Part shown: positions 18,328 to 27,656 of the stretch, in pieces
Layout of the letters: the number at the start of each line of letters is the position of its first letter
Numbering within the stretch: the stretch's first letter is position 1
NCBI GenBank assembly: GCA_019750915.1
Contig: JAIENY010000025.1
Span: 1 to 62,483, forward strand
Length of the DNA: 62,483 nucleotides
Direction: 5' to 3'
Source: Xanthobacteraceae bacterium
Lineage (GTDB): Bacteria > Pseudomonadota > Alphaproteobacteria > Rhizobiales > Xanthobacteraceae
Notes under the pieces: model-generated
Databases searched by the model: none
Told to the model about the DNA's origin: nothing
Seen by the model: only the letters and a program-made list of their open reading frames with translations
Translations under genes and position numbers: made by a program

Positions 18328-20834
18328 TCAGCGGCGTGGCGGTGGGCGGTTCGATCTGCGGGAAACTCGCAGGTCACCGTTGTGCCCTCGCCAACGACAG
18401 AGTCAACTCTGACGGTGCCGCCATGGAGCTCGACGAACGAGCGGACCAGCGACAATCCAAGCCCTGCGCCGCGGTGTCGGGAGCCGTTGGCGCGGCTTTC
18501 GAACCAGTCGAACATCTTGGTCCGCATCTCGTCCGGAACGCCCGGCCCGGCGTCCGCCACCGAAAAGGAAATCAGGTCACGCGAGCGGCGCGCGGTGACC
18601 CGGATGGTGCTGTTGGTCGGCGAGAAGCCCACCGCATTGGCGAGCAGGTTATAGAGGATCTGCACGATCCGGCGCTCGTCGGCGACGAAATGCGCTGCGG
18701 CGGGGGCGATATCGACCGTCAGCGAGACGTTGTCGTGCACGAAGCGATCCTGAAGACCCGCGGTTGCTTCCTCGACGGCCTTCTGCAGATTGACCGGGCC
18801 GAGATCGAGCGTCATAGCGCCCGCGTCGATGGTGGCGAGATCGAGAATGTTATTGATGATGGCCAAAAGCGCGTTGGTCGATGTGGTGATGTAGCTGAGA
18901 TATTCGCTCTGCTTCACGGTCATCGGCCCGGTGGCCGGATCGCTGAGGAAATGCGCGAAACCGATAATGGTCGTCAATGGCGAACGCAGCTCGTAGGATA
19001 CGTGATGCAGGAAGTCGACCTTCATCTGGTCGGCCGCTTCCAGTGCATCGTTGCGCTCACGCAGTGCGCGCTCGACGTTGACGCTGTCGGTGACGTCCTC
19101 GAACGTCAGCATGGTGGCGCCGTCGGGCAACGGAATGGTCATGCAGTCGAGTACGCTGCCGTCCTTGCGTTCCATCCGCAATTGCTGCACGTCGCGATTG
19201 TCGATTCCGGTCACCGCGGCGTGGATCGTCTGCCACGCGGTCGGTTCGTCAAACAGCGGCTGGCACCAGCGTTGGACGGTTTCGATGTGCGGTTGCTGCA
19301 GGAGCTCGTCCGTCGACAGTTTCCATAGCCGCGCGAATGGCGGGTTGAACAGTTTGGCGCGGCCGTTGCCTCCGAATACGGCGACGGCTTCTGAAAGATT
19401 GTCGAGGGTTTCGCGCTGGACCCGCAGAAGGCCGTCGTTCTGACGCTGCAGCTTGAGGCTTTCGGTAACGTCGTCGAACAGATAGGTGACGCCGCCTTCC
19501 GGATTGGGCGTGGTGACAATGCTCATCGCGCGCCCGTCCGGCAGATACCAGGTATCTTTTTCCGGTTCGATTGCGCGATACGCTTCGTGCAGCTTGTTCT
19601 TCCAGGCGCGCCAGTCCGGCTGTTCGGAAATCTTGCGTGAGGCGCGCAGCTTTTCCAGCACGCCGTTGTCGTCCGGACCGGAGTCGAGAAAGGCGCGGTC
19701 GAGATCCCACAGGCGGCGATAGGAGTCGTTGAAGAAAGTCAGCCGCTTGTGGGCATCGAACACCGCCACACCGGAGGATAACTGATCCAGCATGCGCCGA
19801 TGTGCCTCGGTCATGCGCATCAACGTCTCGTGGAGTGCGGTGGCTTCGCTGCTGTCGATCGCGACCCCGATGCTGCCATCCGTAACGTTCATGGCGTAGA
19901 CATCGAATGTGCGGCGCTCACCGCCGATCGCGACAGGCACACGGGACTTGAATGGCTGGCCCACCGCCAGCGCCCGCGTCATCGCCGCGCGGTCCTCGCT
20001 GTCGAGGAATTCGACGCCGCGCTCGACGGCGTCAGCCGCATCGCGCGCTTCAGCGGCCTGCGCATAGGCGGCATTGACGAACCGGAGTGAGCCATTGGCG
20101 CGGCGCGACCATAACGGCAGCGGCGTATTGGCCGCGAAGGCGCGCAGCGCGTCGGTTTCGTCGACGATCCGGTGATATTGATCGGTAACCTCAGCAAGCT
20201 CGCGCCGCACACCGGACAATTCGCGAATCCGGATGATGGCCTGGCCGCCGACGGCGCGGCCCATCGCCTCGACCATATGGCCGTTGAGGGTTGCCATGCT
20301 CAGCAGAAAGCCTTCGCCGCGCTCCCGCAGCGCCTCGACGGCGTGATCCATCTGCAGCGCATGTTCGGGTCCGAGCCAGGTTCCAAAGGCAAGAATGCGC
20401 TGGTGAGCCGAAGAGGGGCTTCCGTTGGGAATCAGCAATGCGACATCGCCGCTGATATCGGGATGATCGTCGCCGGCATCCCAGGAGATCAGGACCTGCG
20501 GCTCGGTGAAGAGCAACGCGCGCAGCCGGTCGGCTTCGTTCTGAAGCGATTGATTGTCGGTGCGGAGTTTGCCTTCAACGGCCGCTGCATTGATACGCGT
20601 GCGCATCAGGAGAATCGCCGACACCACCGAGAAGCCCAGGATGGCGGCCGAGATCGTAAGCCCGGCAGCGAGCTCGGGGCTATGCAGGCTGTCCAGAATG
20701 GCGAGCGCGGTGCCGGTGATGCTGTCGTCGGCTGCTTTTGCGGGGGAAACCAGCGCGAGTGCGACGAGGCCGCCGTGCACGATCATGGTGCACGACAACA
20801 GCCTTCGACGCATCGTCTCAAGGACGCCCGACAT
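18324..20834 (-). CDS. divL: DivL-like PAS-domain sensor kinase with Tyr at the phospho-acceptor site
   Basis: An 836-residue membrane protein of histidine-kinase architecture. A signal/membrane segment lies near residues 15-35 and a second transmembrane helix near 56-77. Several PAS-like segments occupy about 230-590, followed by a HisKA-like dimerisation helix and a C-terminal HATPase domain. The H-box reads HHVSYELRSPL, with Tyr614 where kinases have the phosphorylated His. This is the hallmark of Caulobacter DivL, an essential regulator of CckA and CtrA. The ATP-binding boxes look intact (NLLANAVGFSP, ADAGPGVP, GAGLGLSLV). The ATG at 20834 is chosen over an upstream TTG. The gene overlaps tsaE-amgK by four bases. 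Confidence 0.87.
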   Translation of the reverse strand: MSGVLETMRRRLLSCTMIVHGGLVALALVSPAKAADDSITGTALAILDSLHSPELAAGLTISAAILGFSVVSAILLMRTRINAAAVEGKLRTDNQSLQNEADRLRALLFTEPQVLISWDAGDDHPDISGDVALLIPNGSPSSAHQRILAFGTWLGPEHALQMDHAVEALRERGEGFLLSMATLNGHMVEAMGRAVGGQAIIRIRELSGVRRELAEVTDQYHRIVDETDALRAFAANTPLPLWSRRANGSLRFVNAAYAQAAEARDAADAVERGVEFLDSEDRAAMTRALAVGQPFKSRVPVAIGGERRTFDVYAMNVTDGSIGVAIDSSEATALHETLMRMTEAHRRMLDQLSSGVAVFDAHKRLTFFNDSYRRLWDLDRAFLDSGPDDNGVLEKLRASRKISEQPDWRAWKNKLHEAYRAIEPEKDTWYLPDGRAMSIVTTPNPEGGVTYLFDDVTESLKLQRQNDGLLRVQRETLDNLSEAVAVFGGNGRAKLFNPPFARLWKLSTDELLQQPHIETVQRWCQPLFDEPTAWQTIHAAVTGIDNRDVQQLRMERKDGSVLDCMTIPLPDGATMLTFEDVTDSVNVERALRERNDALEAADQMKVDFLHHVSYELRSPLTTIIGFAHFLSDPATGPMTVKQSEYLSYITTSTNALLAIINNILDLATIDAGAMTLDLGPVNLQKAVEEATAGLQDRFVHDNVSLTVDIAPAAAHFVADERRIVQILYNLLANAVGFSPTNSTIRVTARRSRDLISFSVADAGPGVPDEMRTKMFDWFESRANGSRHRGAGLGLSLVRSFVELHGGTVRVDSVVGEGTTVTCEFPADRTAHRHAAE

Positions 20835-20953
20835 CTCGATTCCCAACCGCCACCCGCGAATCAAACGACAATATCCCCGATGGGACTCACGGAGTAAGAG
20901 TCCAGATCGTGAACGTGAATCAGTGGTATCGATTAAGATGAAAATTGAACGGA

Positions 20954-21412
20954 TCAGCGCCCCGTTGAGCCGAATCCGCCACTGCCCCGTGCGGTTTGCG
21001 CAAGTTCGACGACGGCCTCGAAGCCCGCTTGCACCACCGGCGCCACGACCATCTGCGCGATGCGTTCCCCGCGCCGGATCGTGAAGCTGTTGTGGCCGTG
21101 ATTGATCAGCAGAACGCCGATCTCGCCGCGATAGTCGGCATCGACGGTGCCGGGCGAATTCAAAACCGTCACGCCATGCTTTGCCGCAAGGCCGGAACGC
21201 GGCCGCACTTGGGCCTCAAAGCCTGCGGGCAACGCCATTGTCAGGCCGGTCGGCACCAGGGCATAAGCGCCGGGCGCGATGACCATCGGGCCGTCTGCGG
21301 GAACCGCGGCCACAAGGTCGAGGCCTGCGGCATACTCGGTCTGGTAGGCCGGCAGGGGCAAGCCCTCACCATGCGGCAGGTAACGGACTTCGATGCGGAT
21401 CGATCGGGTCAT
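20954..21412 (-). CDS. dut: Deoxyuridine 5'-triphosphate nucleotidohydrolase (dUTPase)
   Basis: Dut hydrolyses dUTP to dUMP and keeps uracil out of DNA. The 152-residue trimeric-type enzyme shows the five family motifs in order: [40 protein letters not shown] and the C-terminal arm [10 protein letters not shown]. Its start codon overlaps the coaBC stop by four bases. The two genes form one coupled unit, an arrangement seen in many bacteria. Confidence 0.97.
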   Translation of the reverse strand: MTRSIRIEVRYLPHGEGLPLPAYQTEYAAGLDLVAAVPADGPMVIAPGAYALVPTGLTMALPAGFEAQVRPRSGLAAKHGVTVLNSPGTVDADYRGEIGVLLINHGHNSFTIRRGERIAQMVVAPVVQAGFEAVVELAQTARGSGGFGSTGR

Positions 21413-22833
21413 GACATGCTTTTCGGAGGGACGCCGTGGACGGCCTGCGCGATCCGGGCGATCAGCCGTCCGGCGACATCGTCCTTGCTCATCGCAGGCC
21501 AGGTTTCTGGCGCGGTGTGATCTTTCATGAAAATTTGCACGGTATTGCTGTCGCCGCCCATGATGCCGGTGGCGGGCGAGACGTCGTTTGCGACGATCCA
21601 GTCCGAGCCCTTGCGCGCGAGCTTTGCGGTGGCGTTCTGCGCCACGTGCTCGGTTTCGGCGGCGAAACCGATGACGAGCTTGGGCCTGTCGTGTGTGCGT
21701 TTGGCAATCGTGGCCAGGATATCCGGATTCTCCACCAGATCGAGTTGCGGAAGGCCGCTAGCGCTTTTCTTGATCTTTTGCTCGCCTGCATTGGATACGC
21801 GCCAGTCTGCCACGGCAGCGGCAAAGATCGCGATGTCCGCCGGCAGGCTTTGCTCGACACGGCTGAGCATGTCGCGCGCGGATTCCACCCGCATGACTCT
21901 CACGCCTTTCGGATCGGGCAGGTTGACCGGGCCCGAGACAAGAACGGTCTCCGCGCCGGCCGCAGCCGCAGCCGCGGCGATGGCGTAGCCCTGTTTGCCT
22001 GATGATCTGTTGGCGATGTAGCGCACCGGGTCGATCGGCTCATGCGTAGGCCCCGCCGTAATCAGCACGCGCAGGCCGTTCAGGCTTTGCGGTTGCAGGT
22101 TTTGCAGCTGTTTCGGCCGCAACATCGCCTCGACCTTTGCTGCGATCTCAAGCGGTTCGGACATACGGCCGAGGCCCGCTTCGTTGGCTTCCGCCATTTC
22201 GCCCGCGTTCGGCCCGACGGTGAGGACGCCATCATGGAGAAGCTGCGCGACGTTGCGCCTTGTTGCGGCGTTGCGCCACATCAGGGGGTTCATCGCCGGC
22301 GCCAGCAGGATCGGTTTGTCGGTTGCAAGCAGAACGGCGCTGGCGAGGTCGTCAGCGAGTCCATGCGCCATTTTTGCCATCAGATCGGCGGTGGCAGGCG
22401 CAACCACGATCAGATCGCAGTCGCGGGCGAGGCGGATATGTCCGGCATCGAACTCGCTCTGGCTGTCGAACAGGTCAGTGTAGCAGCGCTCGTCCGCGAG
22501 CGCGCTGACGGTCAGCGCCGTGACGAAATGAGTCGCGGCCTGTGTGAGGACGACGCGGACGTAAAAGCCGCGCTCCTTGATTCGCCGGATCAGGTCGAGC
22601 GCCTTGTAGGCGGCGATTCCGCCACCGATAATGAGTGTCACCCGGCGGCCGCCCTCGACGCGGGGCTGAGGCCTTTCAGCACCCGGATCGATGGTCGCCG
22701 GTTCAGCGGACCCCGCGGCGTCCCGCAAAATCACCCGCACTTCATCTTCCACGGAGCGGCCATTTTTCGCCGCGCGCAGTTTGAGCGCGACCTTGATTTC
22801 GTCGTCGAGTCTGCGAACTGTCAGGCTGGCCAT
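21409..22833 (-). CDS. coaBC: CoaBC with an N-terminal FitA-like ribbon-helix-helix domain
   Basis: CoaBC makes 4'-phosphopantetheine precursors: CoaB ligates cysteine to phosphopantothenate (CTP-dependent) and CoaC decarboxylates the product (FMN-dependent). The 474-residue protein starts with about 45 residues matching the FitA/VapB RHH antitoxin fold ([31 protein letters not shown]). CoaC covers about 64-235 (His132 in [15 protein letters not shown]) and CoaB about 250-470 ([34 protein letters not shown]). In the CoaC active-site lid (206-224) the usual Cys is absent, and PASANT reads PATADL. The start at 22833 has no Shine-Dalgarno sequence. Confidence 0.93.
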   Translation of the reverse strand: MASLTVRRLDDEIKVALKLRAAKNGRSVEDEVRVILRDAAGSAEPATIDPGAERPQPRVEGGRRVTLIIGGGIAAYKALDLIRRIKERGFYVRVVLTQAATHFVTALTVSALADERCYTDLFDSQSEFDAGHIRLARDCDLIVVAPATADLMAKMAHGLADDLASAVLLATDKPILLAPAMNPLMWRNAATRRNVAQLLHDGVLTVGPNAGEMAEANEAGLGRMSEPLEIAAKVEAMLRPKQLQNLQPQSLNGLRVLITAGPTHEPIDPVRYIANRSSGKQGYAIAAAAAAAGAETVLVSGPVNLPDPKGVRVMRVESARDMLSRVEQSLPADIAIFAAAVADWRVSNAGEQKIKKSASGLPQLDLVENPDILATIAKRTHDRPKLVIGFAAETEHVAQNATAKLARKGSDWIVANDVSPATGIMGGDSNTVQIFMKDHTAPETWPAMSKDDVAGRLIARIAQAVHGVPPKSMS

Positions 22834-22838
22834 GGCCA

Positions 22839-22890
22839 ACCATAGCAAATGATTGCAATGCAATCAATCTTCAATGGAAAGTGATTGCAC
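22839..22890 (-). promoter_or_regulatory. Candidate coaBC promoter with palindromic operator
   Basis: On the minus strand, TTGATT (22867-22862) and TATGGT (22844-22839) are separated by 17 bases and place the transcription start at or next to the coaBC ATG. Between them lies the 17-base near-perfect palindrome TGATTGCAATGCAATCA (22850-22866, 8-base arms around one base). A further copy of the half-site TGATTGCA is at 22882-22889, 32 bases away, reaching the ubiB stop codon. The layout is that of a repressor operator; the binding protein is inferred, not shown. Confidence 0.55.
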
Positions 22891-24461
22891 TACAGCGCAA
22901 TAATCAGAAGGATCGCCGCCAGGCTGAGGGCAATAATCCAGAGTGCGACGCCCTGCCATTTCATCTGGCGGCTTTGGCTGGCTCCGATGGCGGCAACCGT
23001 TTCCGGTGCCAGCACCAGCCCCTCCCGCGTGATGGTTTCGAAATGCTCCAGCGCAGCCACCGCCCGTCCGGCAATGGCGGGCAGGCCCGACAATACCCGG
23101 CCGAGTTCGCCGGCGCCGCTGGCCGCCGCCTGAATTCGGCCGATGGGACCGAGGTTGCGCTCGATCCAGTCGCGCACCACCGGTTCGGCGGTTTTCCAGA
23201 TGTCGAGCTTGGCATCGAAGCTGCGCGCGACGCCCTCGACCACCACCATTGTCTTCTGCAGCAGGATCAGCTCCGGCCGCGTGCGCATGTCGAACAGACC
23301 TGTGACTTCGAGCAGCAGCGTCAACAGCTTGGCCATCGAGATTTCATCAGCGGATCGGTTGTGGATCGGCTCGCCAATGGCGCGGATGGCCTGCGCGAAA
23401 TTCTCCACCGAATGATGTGGCGGCACATAGCCGGCCTCGAAATGCACTTCGGCGACGCGGCGATAATTGCGGGTGATGAAGCCGTAGAGAATCTCAGCGA
23501 GAAACGTGCGGTCCCTCAAGCTGAGACGGCCCATGATGCCGAAGTCCACGGCAACAAGCCGTTCCTGATCGTCGACGAACAGATTACCCGGATGCATGTC
23601 GGCGTGAAAAAAGCCGTCGCGCAGTGCGTGGCGTAAAAAATTCTGGATCACCTTGCGGCCAAGCGTGGGTAGATCGATTTGCGCGGCCTCGAGTTTGGCG
23701 CGGTCGTTCAGCGCGATGCCGTCGATCCACTCCATGGTCAAAACGTTATGGCTGGTGCGGTCCCAATCCACGGTCGGAACACGGAAGTCGGTATCGTTCG
23801 CGGTGTTCTCGGCCATCTCGGACAGCGCCGCCGCCTCGATGCGTAAATCCATTTCCATCGCGACCGAACGTGCCATCGTCTCGACGACTTCCATCAACCG
23901 CAGTCGCCGGGCCTCCGGCGACGAGGCTTCCGCCTTGCTTGCGACAAAGCGGAACCCGTCGAGATCTTGCTTGAAGCGGGCGTTGACGTTCGGACGCAAT
24001 ACTTTGACCGCAACGGTCCGGGTGCCCTTCGCGTCCGTCACCTCGGCGCGATGCACCTGTGCGATGGAGGCAGCGGCTACGGCTTCGCCGAATGATGAAA
24101 ACGCTTGGGTGATGGGCTTGCCCAGCCCGTCCTGCACAACCGCGACGGCCTGTTCATGCGGGAAGGCCGGCAGGCGGTCCTGAAGGCTCTCCAGGTCGTT
24201 GGCCATTGTCACGCCGACCACGTCGGGGCGAGTGGCGAGGAATTGCCCGAGTTTCACATAACTGGGACCGAGCCGAGTCAATGCCCGCGACAGCCTCTCG
24301 CCCGATTTGGTGTCACGCCGCTCGATCAGCCGCGCGAGACGGATCGCCGCCTGTGCTGGTGGTGGCAGCGGCGATGGATCGATGACGCCGAAAACACCCT
24401 CGCGCGCGAACACGAAACCCGCGCGGCCAAGCCGCGCGATATGGGTCAGCGCTGAGATCAC
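22890..24461 (-). CDS. ubiB: UbiB, atypical kinase/ATPase for ubiquinone biosynthesis
   Basis: UbiB is an ABC1/ADCK-family membrane protein needed for ubiquinone synthesis, probably by ATP-driven handling of lipid intermediates. The 523-residue product has the family KxGQ motif ([16 protein letters not shown]), the Ala-rich nucleotide loop ([13 protein letters not shown]), the [11 protein letters not shown] catalytic-type segment and [10 protein letters not shown]. Two C-terminal transmembrane helices follow (ends near [17 protein letters not shown]). The start overlaps the ubiE stop by four bases. Its stop codon lies within the half-site upstream of coaBC. Confidence 0.95.
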   Translation of the reverse strand: MISALTHIARLGRAGFVFAREGVFGVIDPSPLPPPAQAAIRLARLIERRDTKSGERLSRALTRLGPSYVKLGQFLATRPDVVGVTMANDLESLQDRLPAFPHEQAVAVVQDGLGKPITQAFSSFGEAVAAASIAQVHRAEVTDAKGTRTVAVKVLRPNVNARFKQDLDGFRFVASKAEASSPEARRLRLMEVVETMARSVAMEMDLRIEAAALSEMAENTANDTDFRVPTVDWDRTSHNVLTMEWIDGIALNDRAKLEAAQIDLPTLGRKVIQNFLRHALRDGFFHADMHPGNLFVDDQERLVAVDFGIMGRLSLRDRTFLAEILYGFITRNYRRVAEVHFEAGYVPPHHSVENFAQAIRAIGEPIHNRSADEISMAKLLTLLLEVTGLFDMRTRPELILLQKTMVVVEGVARSFDAKLDIWKTAEPVVRDWIERNLGPIGRIQAAASGAGELGRVLSGLPAIAGRAVAALEHFETITREGLVLAPETVAAIGASQSRQMKWQGVALWIIALSLAAILLIIAL

Positions 24462-25222
24462 AGACGCCAGCCCGAATGCAGCGCGACGATACCGCCGGAC
24501 AGGATGTCGTGCTTCACGCGCGCAAAACCTGCCTCGCGGATCATGTCCGCGAAATCGTCGGGGCGTGGGAATTGCCGGATCGATTCGACCAGATAGCGAT
24601 ATGACTCGGCGTTGCCAGTCACTGCCTTACCGATCTGAGGGATCACGTTGAAAGAGAAGATGTCGTAGATCTTGTCGAGGCCCGGCATGGTGACGGTGGA
24701 AAATTCGAGGCACAGAAAGCGCGAGCCCGGCCTCAGCACACGATAGGCTTCCTTCAGCGCCAGCGGGATTTGCGGCACATTGCGAATGCCAAACGCGATT
24801 GTGTAGGCATCGAAACTCTTGTCTGCGAAGGCAAGTGCTTCTGCGTTTCCCTCGACGAAGGTAACTCGGTCATCCAGATGCCGTTCGACGGCACGCTCGC
24901 GGCCGACCGCGAGCATCTCGGCATTGATATCGCAGACGGTGGCGCGAAAGTTCGGTCCGGCCGCCTTCGCGACCCGAAAGGAAATATCGCCGGTGCCGCC
25001 CGCGACGTCGAGCAGCGCAAACGGCGCGTCGCCGCGCGGCGGATTGAGCGTCGCCACCATGATGTTCTTCCACGCCCGGTGCAGACCGCCCGACATCAGG
25101 TCGTTCATGAGGTCGTAGCGCCGTGCGACGCTGTGGAACACCTCGTTGACAAGCCCCTGCTTGTCAGTGGGTGCGACCTCTCGGTAGCCGAAATGTGTCG
25201 AATTATCAGAAGGTTGGCTCAT
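24458..25222 (-). CDS. ubiE: Demethylmenaquinone/ubiquinone methyltransferase
   Basis: UbiE performs the C-methylation step of ubiquinone (and menaquinone) biosynthesis with S-adenosylmethionine. The 254-residue protein has the conserved [17 protein letters not shown], the SAM motif [20 protein letters not shown] and the C-terminal [12 protein letters not shown]. The ATG at 25222 has AGGA upstream; the open frame extends to 25288 without similarity. It is translationally coupled to ubiB. Confidence 0.96.
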   Translation of the reverse strand: MSQPSDNSTHFGYREVAPTDKQGLVNEVFHSVARRYDLMNDLMSGGLHRAWKNIMVATLNPPRGDAPFALLDVAGGTGDISFRVAKAAGPNFRATVCDINAEMLAVGRERAVERHLDDRVTFVEGNAEALAFADKSFDAYTIAFGIRNVPQIPLALKEAYRVLRPGSRFLCLEFSTVTMPGLDKIYDIFSFNVIPQIGKAVTGNAESYRYLVESIRQFPRPDDFADMIREAGFARVKHDILSGGIVALHSGWRL

Positions 25223-25298
25223 ATCCTGCTCTCCGCCGGGGGACCATAGCGCGCCCGCTTGATTGGCGCTATCACCTTGGCATCGCAAGGTGAATCCA

Positions 25299-26180
25299 AT
25301 GCCTGAATTGCCAGAGGTCGAAACGGTCCGCCGCGGTCTGCAGCCGGTGATGGAGGGGAAGACGATCGATCATGTGGTGGCGCATCGGGGCGATCTGCGG
25401 TTTCCATTGCAGAAGGATTTTGTCGCTCGTCTCCACGGCCGCACCGTGACGGGGCTGGGACGGCGAGCCAAATACCTTCTGGCGGACCTTGATTCCGGTG
25501 ATGTGTTGCTGATGCACCTTGGCATGTCGGGCTCTTTCCGCGTGCTTCACCAGCACCAAACCGAAACTCCCGGTCACTTCCACCATCGGCGCGATGAAAG
25601 CAAGGCGCATGACCATGTCGTGTTCGATATGGCTTCCGGCGACGTTGTGACGTTCAACGATCCGCGCCGGTTCGGTTACATGAAGATCGTCCCGCGGACC
25701 GAGCTTGCGCATGAGCCCCTCCTGAAAGGGCTGGGACCTGAGCCGCTCGGCAACGAATTCGACGCTGCGATGCTGGCGCACGCCTGCCGGGGCAAGAAGA
25801 CCTCGTTGAAAGCGGCGCTGCTCGACCAGCGCGTGGTGGCGGGCCTTGGCAACATCTATGTTTGCGAGGCGCTGTTCCGCGCACACCTGTCGCCGAAACG
25901 GCAGGCCTCCGCACTCGCGGCTCGCAGCGGCGAGCCGACCGAACACGCCAAGCGGCTGGTTACAGCGATCCGGACCGTGCTCAATGCCGCGATAGAGGCA
26001 GGTGGATCGTCGCTGCGCGATCACCGCCAGACCTCCGGCGAGCTCGGCTATTTCCAGCATTCGTTTCAGGTCTACGACCGTGAAGGCCAGCCCTGCCGGA
26101 CGCGCGGATGCAGCGGCGTTGTGAAGCGGTTTACGCAGAATGGCCGGTCGACCTTCTGGTGTCCGAGCTGCCAGAAGTAG
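25299..26180 (+). CDS. mutM: Formamidopyrimidine-DNA glycosylase
   Basis: MutM (Fpg) removes 8-oxoguanine and ring-opened purines and nicks the DNA. The 293-residue product begins [13 protein letters not shown], in which Pro2 and Glu3 are catalytic, and has the [11 protein letters not shown] region, the [12 protein letters not shown] helix and a C-terminal zinc finger (Cys-x4-Cys, then WCPSC). The ATG at 25299 is fixed by the requirement that Pro follow Met, with AAGGTGA upstream. It is divergent from ubiE, an order common in alphaproteobacteria. Confidence 0.97.
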   Translation: MPELPEVETVRRGLQPVMEGKTIDHVVAHRGDLRFPLQKDFVARLHGRTVTGLGRRAKYLLADLDSGDVLLMHLGMSGSFRVLHQHQTETPGHFHHRRDESKAHDHVVFDMASGDVVTFNDPRRFGYMKIVPRTELAHEPLLKGLGPEPLGNEFDAAMLAHACRGKKTSLKAALLDQRVVAGLGNIYVCEALFRAHLSPKRQASALAARSGEPTEHAKRLVTAIRTVLNAAIEAGGSSLRDHRQTSGELGYFQHSFQVYDREGQPCRTRGCSGVVKRFTQNGRSTFWCPSCQK

Positions 26181-26184
26181 GCTG

Positions 26185-27531
26185 CTATTTTCGCACGCAG
26201 ATCAGCCGCGCAACGGAGATTTTCGGATCGGCGGCGCCGGTTGCGGGCGTCACGTTGTTTGCGCGCAAGAACGCCATGACGGCATTGGCCGGAACCAAGG
26301 TTCCGGTCGCGACCGACGCAGCCGGGCCCGCGGACAGAACGGGGCGCAGCTTAGCCATGCCAGCGAATGTGCCGGCGCTGCCGGTGAGGGCCGCGCCGGA
26401 AAAGCCCAACGGCGGTGCGGGTGTCAGCACTTCGCCAGCGCTGACTGTCACGTTCACGCTCGTGACCATGTCGCTGCCGTTCTGAAGCTGGGGATCGGAA
26501 ATTCCGGTCGCGACAAGGCTGGATGGGATCGCCGCCTCGTTGATCGGCAAGGGTCGCAGATCGCTCACGCCATAAATCCGCAGCAGCGCAAGGTCGCTCG
26601 TCTCGTCCTTTGCAATCTTGTCCGCATTGTCATGGCCGGCGACGAGAATGCTGCTGCAACTGTCCACCGCCAATCGGTCAGCCAGGATCGCACCATCCGC
26701 GCTTACGATGATGCCGGTGGAATATTCGATCATATTGCGGGGGGCTGCCGGAGTGGCGCCGGCCGGAAACGGCACGAACGCGCTCGACATCGCCACCGTT
26801 ACCGAATTCATTATGCCTTCGAGTGCCTGATCGTAGAGAATTGTGAGAAGGCGGACCTCGCTGTTTTTCGTTTCGCCGCGAATGTAAAATTTCTTCAGCC
26901 CCTGCGTTCCCGACAACACGAAGAAATCGGGCTTCACGGCACTGTATTCCAGACGCCGCGCTTCGGCTTTCTTCTCGGTGCCCGCGATGGCCGCGCTGGT
27001 CGCGCCCGCTTGCTTGCGGCGGTCCAGCGAAATCACGATTGTCCCCGTCGATGATGACCACTTGCTGCCGTTGGCGTCGCTGGAGGTATTGGGTACAAGC
27101 TTGAGCGGCAGGCCCACGCGGGCGCCGGTTACCATGTCGGTGACGATCTTCCAGCCGACATTGGCTTGCGGTCTGCGCGCCGCCTCGATCAGCACCGAGC
27201 GCTCCTGCGGATTGAGAACCCCGGTCTCTTTGCTGCGGTGCGCCTTCTGGAACGCCTTGATCGCGGCGATCATGCGGTCGCTGACCTCACCGTTGATGAG
27301 GCCATTGTAATAGCCGGTCCAGGCGAGGTCTGACTGGATCGACAGCCGTTCGGACTCTGGCATCGCCTTGGCCGTCTCAGCGGGGGTCTGCAATTTGGGG
27401 CGTGAACTTCCATCCGCCGCTGCCGGGGCAGTCTTTGGCTTGACCTGCGCCAGTTGCGCATCCGCCTGCCCGGCCAGACCATGGCTTGCCAGAAAAAGCG
27501 CAGCCAGCGCGGTGGCGAAAGGCGATTTCAT
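26185..27531 (-). CDS. Exported trypsin-fold protein with degenerate catalytic residues
   Basis: A 448-residue exported protein with signal peptide (MKSPFATALAALFLASHGLAG, cut near QADA). About residues 45-110 look like a peptidoglycan-binding-type helical domain (YNGLINGEVSDRMIAAIKAFQKAH). About 240-440 resemble a trypsin/HtrA-like fold. The usual GFVVSxxGxILTNxHV motif reads GIIVSADGAILADRLAV, with no His. The serine region is GFSGAAL instead of GNSGGPL. The Asp region (DETSDLALLRI) is kept. It may be a pseudo-protease or binding protein. ATG 27531 is chosen because it starts the signal peptide. Confidence 0.7.
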   Translation of the reverse strand: MKSPFATALAALFLASHGLAGQADAQLAQVKPKTAPAAADGSSRPKLQTPAETAKAMPESERLSIQSDLAWTGYYNGLINGEVSDRMIAAIKAFQKAHRSKETGVLNPQERSVLIEAARRPQANVGWKIVTDMVTGARVGLPLKLVPNTSSDANGSKWSSSTGTIVISLDRRKQAGATSAAIAGTEKKAEARRLEYSAVKPDFFVLSGTQGLKKFYIRGETKNSEVRLLTILYDQALEGIMNSVTVAMSSAFVPFPAGATPAAPRNMIEYSTGIIVSADGAILADRLAVDSCSSILVAGHDNADKIAKDETSDLALLRIYGVSDLRPLPINEAAIPSSLVATGISDPQLQNGSDMVTSVNVTVSAGEVLTPAPPLGFSGAALTGSAGTFAGMAKLRPVLSAGPAASVATGTLVPANAVMAFLRANNVTPATGAADPKISVARLICVRK

Positions 27532-27656
27532 GATTATTCTCGTCATGAACACTGAAATGAACTAACCACAAATGAGTGGTTCGTAAAAGCGCCGCTCCGG
27601 TTGATGCAAAGCCGTAATGCCTTTGCCAGATGCGGTGCCGCTGATAAAAGTTTCCG

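Noticed and set aside
22696..22833. A separate VapB/FitA antitoxin gene in a toxin-antitoxin pair
   Set aside because: The frame runs on into CoaC without a stop and no PIN-domain toxin is adjacent.
22831..22863. Upstream TTG start for coaBC adding MHCNHLLWLA
   Set aside because: It would translate through the palindrome and precede the typical RHH start MASLTV. The ATG at 22833 is better.
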